Source of the DNA: Collinsella sp.
GTDB lineage: Bacteria > Actinomycetota > Coriobacteriia > Coriobacteriales > Coriobacteriaceae
Length of the DNA: 64,000 bases
Direction of reading: 5' to 3'
Assembly (NCBI GenBank): GCA_031292915.1
Contig: JAUMSH010000034.1
Location: 39,922-103,921, forward strand
The position numbers were made by a program, and so were the translations under genes. Of this stretch, positions 59,978-64,000 are shown one piece after another. A model generated the notes under the pieces. That model saw only the letters and a program-made list of their open reading frames with translations. It was not told where the DNA came from and searched no databases. The first letter of the stretch is position 1. Every line of letters starts with the position of its first letter.

Positions 59978-60790
59978 CTATTCGGTGAGCTCGGGGCCCT
60001 CGCCGGGCACGTAGGCCTCGGCGCCCTCGACGCGGTTGATGCGGATGGTTCCAAAGATCTCGTCCTGGCTCAGCGTGAGCGAGCCGCGCTTGGCGAGCTC
60101 CAGCATGGCCAGGAAGGTGACGACGAGCTGCTCGGTGGTGGCGTCGCCGTCCAGCAGCTCGCGGAAGGTGCAGGTTTGGTGCGCCATGGTAAAGCGGTCG
60201 ACCGAGGCCACGGTCAGGTCGAGCGGTACGCGATGCGGCGCCACATGCTCGGCCTCCAGCAAGAAGGTCTGGCGCTTGCCGTCCAGGTCGGCACAGATGA
60301 CGGCGAGACCGCGCAGGGTAATGCCGGCAAGGTAGTCGGGCATAAGGCCTAGGAACTCCGGGTCGGGACCGGCCACACGCGGATGCATACGGCTTTCGGC
60401 CTGCATGCGGGCACCGAGGGCCGCAGCCGCGCCCTTAAACTGCTTGTAGGCAATCAGGCGCTGGATCAGGACCTCGCGCAGGGCGTCGCCGTCAAGCGTG
60501 CTGAGCTCCTCAAGGTCTTCGTCGAACTCGTCATCGTCTTCATCGGCTTTGCGTGGGGCCTCCTGCGGCACCAGAGAGGCAGCCTTGATGTCCAAAAGGG
60601 TTGCCGCGACCAGCAAAAAATCGCTCGCCACGTCCAGGTCCAGTGCTTCGATGCGCTCGGCCTCGGCAAGGTATTGCTCGGCCACCTCGCTGATGGAGAT
60701 GGCGCCAATATCTACTTTTTGGCGGGTTACCAGCTGCAGCAGCAGGTCGAACGGTCCGCTGTAGACCTGCGTCGACACGCGATACGACAT
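59978..60790 (-). CDS. scpA: Segregation and condensation protein A
   Basis: The kleisin subunit that bridges SMC heads. The 270 residues begin with the diagnostic YSGPFDLLLQLVTRQKVDIG, continue with SEVAEQYLAEAE and FLLVAATLLDIKAASLVP, an acidic stretch, and a C-terminal winged helix (TEQLVVTFLAMLELAKRGSL). An 84-base gap with nothing recognisable separates it from the upstream M50 protease gene. Confidence 0.94.
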   Translation of the reverse strand: MSYRVSTQVYSGPFDLLLQLVTRQKVDIGAISISEVAEQYLAEAERIEALDLDVASDFLLVAATLLDIKAASLVPQEAPRKADEDDDEFDEDLEELSTLDGDALREVLIQRLIAYKQFKGAAAALGARMQAESRMHPRVAGPDPEFLGLMPDYLAGITLRGLAVICADLDGKRQTFLLEAEHVAPHRVPLDLTVASVDRFTMAHQTCTFRELLDGDATTEQLVVTFLAMLELAKRGSLTLSQDEIFGTIRINRVEGAEAYVPGEGPELTE

Positions 60791-60874
60791 CTTCGACCTC
60801 CTTTGACGGCGCCTTCGCGGCGCGGTTTGGGTGCATATTGCGACAGTTTTGCACGGTCGACCTGTAAGTTTACC

Positions 60875-61558
60875 TTAGATGCCGGCGATTGCGAAGTTGA
60901 GCAGCTGCTCAGCAAGCGGATACACGGTAACGTCGAAATAGCGGCCGATCGCATCGATGCCGGTCCACATGGGCAATAGGTACAGCACCAGGATGAGGAT
61001 GGGCATGGCGTATTGCTGCAGACGGTAGTAGTTGGCGAGCGCCTTGCCTTTGAGAAACGGGACGACGATCGACGAGCCGTCGAGCGGCGGGATCGGGATG
61101 AGGTTGAAGAACGCGAGTGACAGGTTGACCACGATAAACGTGGCGCCGAAGTTCATGATCTGCGATGCCACGGCAAAGGACATGCTGGTGTAGAGGTTTC
61201 CGTACGTTGCGTGCATGAGGGCGGCCGCGAGGCACGCGAGTGCGATGTTCGACGCGGGGCCTGCCACGCTCACCAGGACCTCGTCGCGCTTGGGGTGCTT
61301 GAGGTTGTTGAGATAGACGGGCACGGGCTTGGCGAAGGCGAACACCGGGCCGCCGGCGGCAAGCATGAGGAGCGGCAGGATGATGGTGCCAAACGGATCG
61401 ATATGGTTGAGCGGGTTGAGTGAGACGCGGCCGCGCGAACGGGCCGTCTTGTCGCCGAGCGCCCAGGCCACGGCGGCGTGCGCGCTTTCGTGGATCACGA
61501 TACCCACGATGACGGCGACGGCGCTCGCGAGCAGATTCATGAGGTAGCTGCTGGACAT
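60875..61558 (-). CDS. Site-2-type M50 metalloprotease, membrane-embedded
   Basis: 227 residues with about five to six helices. The zinc site is HESAH in VIHESAHAAVAWALGD, followed by the family run LNPLNHIDPFGTIILP. The third ligand lies in FFNLIPIPPLDGSS, matching the NPxPPLDG motif with Ile for one residue. It belongs to the small, PDZ-less M50 group found next to scpA and rluB in Gram-positive bacteria. Its substrate is unknown. Confidence 0.88.
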   Translation of the reverse strand: MSSSYLMNLLASAVAVIVGIVIHESAHAAVAWALGDKTARSRGRVSLNPLNHIDPFGTIILPLLMLAAGGPVFAFAKPVPVYLNNLKHPKRDEVLVSVAGPASNIALACLAAALMHATYGNLYTSMSFAVASQIMNFGATFIVVNLSLAFFNLIPIPPLDGSSIVVPFLKGKALANYYRLQQYAMPILILVLYLLPMWTGIDAIGRYFDVTVYPLAEQLLNFAIAGI

Positions 61559-61567
61559 GGCGCTCCC

Positions 61568-61834
61568 CTAGCGGACGCGGCGCGAGGCGCGCGTGAGCAG
61601 GTAGTCGGCCACAAACAGGATGACGGCCACGATGGCGTAATCCAGGCGGAACACGCCACCAAAGGGCGATGTGATGATGCCGTAGCCGGCGATGGCGCTC
61701 GGCAGCGCGCGTGAAAGCTCAGCGACAAAGCCCACGATCTGCAGCTTGGCGGTGAGGCCGCTAAAACACAGCAGCACGGTCATCGCGCTCATAAAGATGC
61801 CGCAGATGCGGCACGCGATGGCGATGATGCTCAT
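61568..61834 (-). CDS. Small membrane protein of unknown function
   Basis: 88 residues with two to three hydrophobic segments (IIAIACRICGIFMSAMTVLL, an Ala-rich middle, and YAIVAVILFVADYLL) and a basic end, RASRRVR. No family is recognised. It lies in the gap between the ABC-F gene and the M50 protease on the same strand and starts at ATG 61834; a GTG at 61840 behind TAAGG is an alternative start. It may act with the M50 protease, but this is positional inference. Confidence 0.6.
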   Translation of the reverse strand: MSIIAIACRICGIFMSAMTVLLCFSGLTAKLQIVGFVAELSRALPSAIAGYGIITSPFGGVFRLDYAIVAVILFVADYLLTRASRRVR

Positions 61835-61850
61835 CGCCACAGCAGCGGCC

Positions 61851-63884
61851 TTACGAGAGTTCACGCGCGGTCTCCTCTTCGATCTGGGTGGAAAGTTCGA
61901 GCCATTCGTCCTCGAGCTTGGGAAGCTCTTGCTTAAGGCCGTTATATTCCCCCAGCGCGGCGTTGAACTTGTCCTGATCGGCATAAAGCTCTTCGCTGGC
62001 CATCAATTCCATAAGCTCGTCATAGCGGGCGCGCTTTTTGTCGAGTTCCGTCTCGATCTTCTTGAGCTGGTTGCGCACGCCCTTGAGCTTTTTGTTGAGC
62101 GCAGCACGGGCCTGGGCCTCGGCACGCTTTTGCTCCTTGGTCTTCTTGCCCTCGACCGGCTTGGGAGCGGCGGCGGGCGCATCGGGCTGGGCCGCGGTGA
62201 CTTTGGCGGACTTGGCCGTGGCCAGCGCACTCTCCCCTGCCGCCTCGGCGGCGGCGCGGGCTGCGAGGTCCTCGCGCTTGTAGAGGTAGTAGTCGTAGTC
62301 GCCGTCATAGACCGTGACCTTACCGTCGCGGATGTCGATGATGCGGTTGGCCACGGCGCGTACCAGGTGCTCGTCGTGGCTGATCAGCACGATGGTGCCG
62401 GGGAAGTTTTGCAGGGCGTTCTCGAGCATGTCCACCGAGTCGATGTCCAGGTGGTTGGTGGGCTCGTCCAGGCACAGGAGCGCCTCGGGGGCCACAAGCA
62501 TCTTGGCGAGCGCCAGACGCGCCTTTTCGCCGCCGGAGAGGACGCGCACCTGCTTTTCGATGGAATCGTTGTCGCTAAACAGGAAGGCGCCCAGCAGGCT
62601 GCGCTGCTGCGGTACGGTCCACTTGGGCGTGACGGTGTCGATCTCTTGCAGGACGGTATTGGACTCGGTCATACCCTCGAGTGCGTGCTGGGCGTAGTAG
62701 GCTACACCCACGTTTGTGCCCAGATCGCGGGTGCCGGTGGTGGGCGGCTCCAGGCCGGCGAGAATCTTCATGAGCGTGGACTTGCCGGCGCCGTTGGGGC
62801 CGACGAGCGCCACGTGCTCGCCGCGGTAGAGCTTGAGGTCGATATCGCTGTAGATGTGCTTGTTGCCGTAAGACTTGGACACGCCCTCCAGACCCACGAC
62901 CATGTCGCCCGAGCGCGGCGGGTCAGGGAACTTAAAGTCTATGTGCTTGTGGCCCTCGGGCAGGATGACGAGCTCCTTTTTGATCTGCTCGATCTTTCGG
63001 ATGCGCTCCTGAGCCTGGGCAGCCTTGGTGGGCTTGTAGCGGAACTTGTCGACGAAGACCTGCATGTGGGCGATGTCGCGCTCCTGGGCGGCACGCTTGG
63101 CGCGCATCTGCTCCAGGTTGTCCTCGCGCTGCTTAAGGTAGCTGCTGTAGTTGCCGGTGTAGGTGGTCACGCGACGGTTTTCGAGAGCGGCGACGTGGTC
63201 GACGCAGGCGTCCATGAAGGCGCGGTCGTGGCTGACGATGAGGACGGCGCCGTCGTAGTTGGCGATAAAGCCGCGCAGCCACTGGACGCTTTCGAGGTCC
63301 AGGTGGTTGGTGGGCTCGTCCAGAAGCAGCAGGTCGGGGTGGCGTAGGAAGAGCTTGGCAAGTGCGATACGCATCTGCCAGCCGCCCGAGAACTCGGAGC
63401 ACGGGCGCTCAAAGTCGGTGACCTTAAAGCCCAGGCCGGACAGGATCTTGCGGGCGTTGCTCTCGAGCTCGTAGCCGCCCAGGTGCTCAAAGCGGTCCTG
63501 GACTTGGCCGTACTCGTTAAGGAGTGCGTCGACGTCCTTGCCCTGCTCGGAGAGCTCCGTGATCTGGGCCTGCAGCTCGTTGGCGCGCTCGCCCATGCGG
63601 CGGATTTCCTTGGCGGCGGCCATGACCTCGGCGAGGATGGTGGTGTCCTTTTGCTCCAGGTTGGTTTCCTGCTCTAGGTAGCCCACCTGGCAGTCCTTGG
63701 CGTACTGGACCTGGCCGGCGTCGGGACTGTCGATGCCCATGATGATCTTGAGCATGGTGGTTTTGCCGGCGCCGTTGGGTCCCACGAGCGCGAAGCGCTC
63801 GCCGGGGTTGATCTGGAAGGACGCGCCGCTAAAGAGGACGCGTGCGCCGAAGCTTTTTTCGATCTTGTCGACCAGGAGGATCAT
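61851..63884 (-). CDS. ABC-F family ATPase
   Basis: 677-residue soluble protein with two ABC domains and no membrane part. Walker A sites are GPNGAGKTTMLK and GPNGAGKSTLMK, the signatures are FSGGWQMR and LSGGEKARL, and Walker B is LLLDEPTNHLD and LCLDEPTNHLD. The interdomain linker is basic and helical, and a C-terminal coiled coil of about 100 residues follows an Ala/Lys-rich stretch. This is the Uup/YdiF-like plan of ribosome-acting ABC-F proteins. Whether it rescues stalled ribosomes or gives antibiotic resistance cannot be told here. Confidence 0.92.
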   Translation of the reverse strand: MILLVDKIEKSFGARVLFSGASFQINPGERFALVGPNGAGKTTMLKIIMGIDSPDAGQVQYAKDCQVGYLEQETNLEQKDTTILAEVMAAAKEIRRMGERANELQAQITELSEQGKDVDALLNEYGQVQDRFEHLGGYELESNARKILSGLGFKVTDFERPCSEFSGGWQMRIALAKLFLRHPDLLLLDEPTNHLDLESVQWLRGFIANYDGAVLIVSHDRAFMDACVDHVAALENRRVTTYTGNYSSYLKQREDNLEQMRAKRAAQERDIAHMQVFVDKFRYKPTKAAQAQERIRKIEQIKKELVILPEGHKHIDFKFPDPPRSGDMVVGLEGVSKSYGNKHIYSDIDLKLYRGEHVALVGPNGAGKSTLMKILAGLEPPTTGTRDLGTNVGVAYYAQHALEGMTESNTVLQEIDTVTPKWTVPQQRSLLGAFLFSDNDSIEKQVRVLSGGEKARLALAKMLVAPEALLCLDEPTNHLDIDSVDMLENALQNFPGTIVLISHDEHLVRAVANRIIDIRDGKVTVYDGDYDYYLYKREDLAARAAAEAAGESALATAKSAKVTAAQPDAPAAAPKPVEGKKTKEQKRAEAQARAALNKKLKGVRNQLKKIETELDKKRARYDELMELMASEELYADQDKFNAALGEYNGLKQELPKLEDEWLELSTQIEEETARELS

Positions 63885-63913
63885 TGTGCCGCCTTTGACC
63901 TTGTGTGCCTATA

Positions 63914-63942
63914 TGAAAAAAGGCCCCAACTTGCGTTGGAGC
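63914..63942 (-). terminator. Terminator of tRNA-Ala
   Basis: On the minus strand AGGCTCCAAC and GTTGGGGCCT pair around GCAA (one G-T pair), followed by a T run. It lies 18 bases after the tRNA 3' end. Confidence 0.85.
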
Positions 63943-63959
63943 CTCATTCAATGCTCGGG

Positions 63960-64000
63960 TGGAGACGAGGGGGATCGAACCCCTGACCTCTTGACTGCCA
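63960..64000 (-). tRNA. tRNA-Ala (GGC), 3' part, cut by the window edge
   Basis: The visible 41 bases on the minus strand read from the anticodon loop to the discriminator. They include loop bases TGGCAG (anticodon GGC), the anticodon stem half TCAAG, a five-base variable loop, and T arm AGGGG-TTCGATC-CCCCT. The acceptor half CGTCTCC then A has a U at position 70, as in the G-U identity pair of alanine tRNAs. No CCA is encoded. The 5' half is outside the window. Confidence 0.8.

Overview
The window is a stretch of a high-GC, Gram-positive actinobacterial chromosome from the Coriobacteriia. One gene at 43.5 kb matches, residue for residue as far as I can recall, the NADPH-dependent 7beta-hydroxysteroid dehydrogenase of Collinsella aerofaciens. 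Its catalytic residues fall at the published positions Ser143, Tyr156 and Lys160. The likely source is therefore a gut Collinsella, probably C. aerofaciens. That is an inference from one marker gene plus gene order, not from a database search.

Layout. 1-31.5 kb is almost entirely plus-strand core genes: lepA end, dusB, hemW, two tandem dnaJ genes, mtaB, phoH, ybeY, dgkA, era, recO; then rpsO and pnp; then rnj, ftsK, a RodZ-like gene, yajQ, rimO, pgsA, cinA-C; then the SOS-controlled recA with recX; then rny, a GHKL ATPase, spoVS, miaB, miaA, hflX. 31.5-34.4 kb is an SOS and nucleotide block: lexA with a frameshifted membrane gene behind it, and divergently a LysM membrane protein, nrdR and dut. 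34.8-42.9 kb carries a glycolipid-type glycosyltransferase, trxB, a DUF1836 gene, degV, an NlpC/P60 hydrolase, apt, and an actinobacterial MerR / FHA (GarA-like) / CDP-alcohol transferase cluster. 42.9-46.65 kb is an accessory strip beside tRNA-Pro, holding a degenerate reading frame, the 7beta-HSDH, an unknown HTH protein and a truncated gamma-glutamylcyclotransferase. 46.8-64 kb is minus-strand core again: coaBC, zinc ribbon, Nif3, cysteine desulfurase, rpe, gpsA, plsY, der, a DUF512 radical SAM gene, ispH, plsC, cmk, rluB, scpB, scpA, an M50 protease, an ABC-F ATPase and the edge of a tRNA-Ala gene.

How the genes work together. The main themes are translation and RNA turnover (three methylthiotransferases, PNPase, RNase J, RNase Y, YbeY, Era), the SOS response (recA, lexA and a division-inhibitor-like LysM protein, with four LexA-type boxes), phospholipid synthesis (gpsA, plsY, plsC, pgsA, dgkA) and chromosome partition (ftsK, scpAB).

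Most unusual signal. Four long hairpin elements (12778-12926, 13051-13183, 34395-34498, 34698-34810) lie as two inverted pairs in the gaps after pnp and after dut. Each has a near-perfect 32-40 bp outer stem whose sequence is unique to that copy, around a conserved asymmetric core. Within a pair the cores are nearly identical except where both sides of a stem changed together. The two pairs also share an internal-loop signature. This looks like one family of structured RNA or single-stranded-DNA elements, with no transposase in the window.
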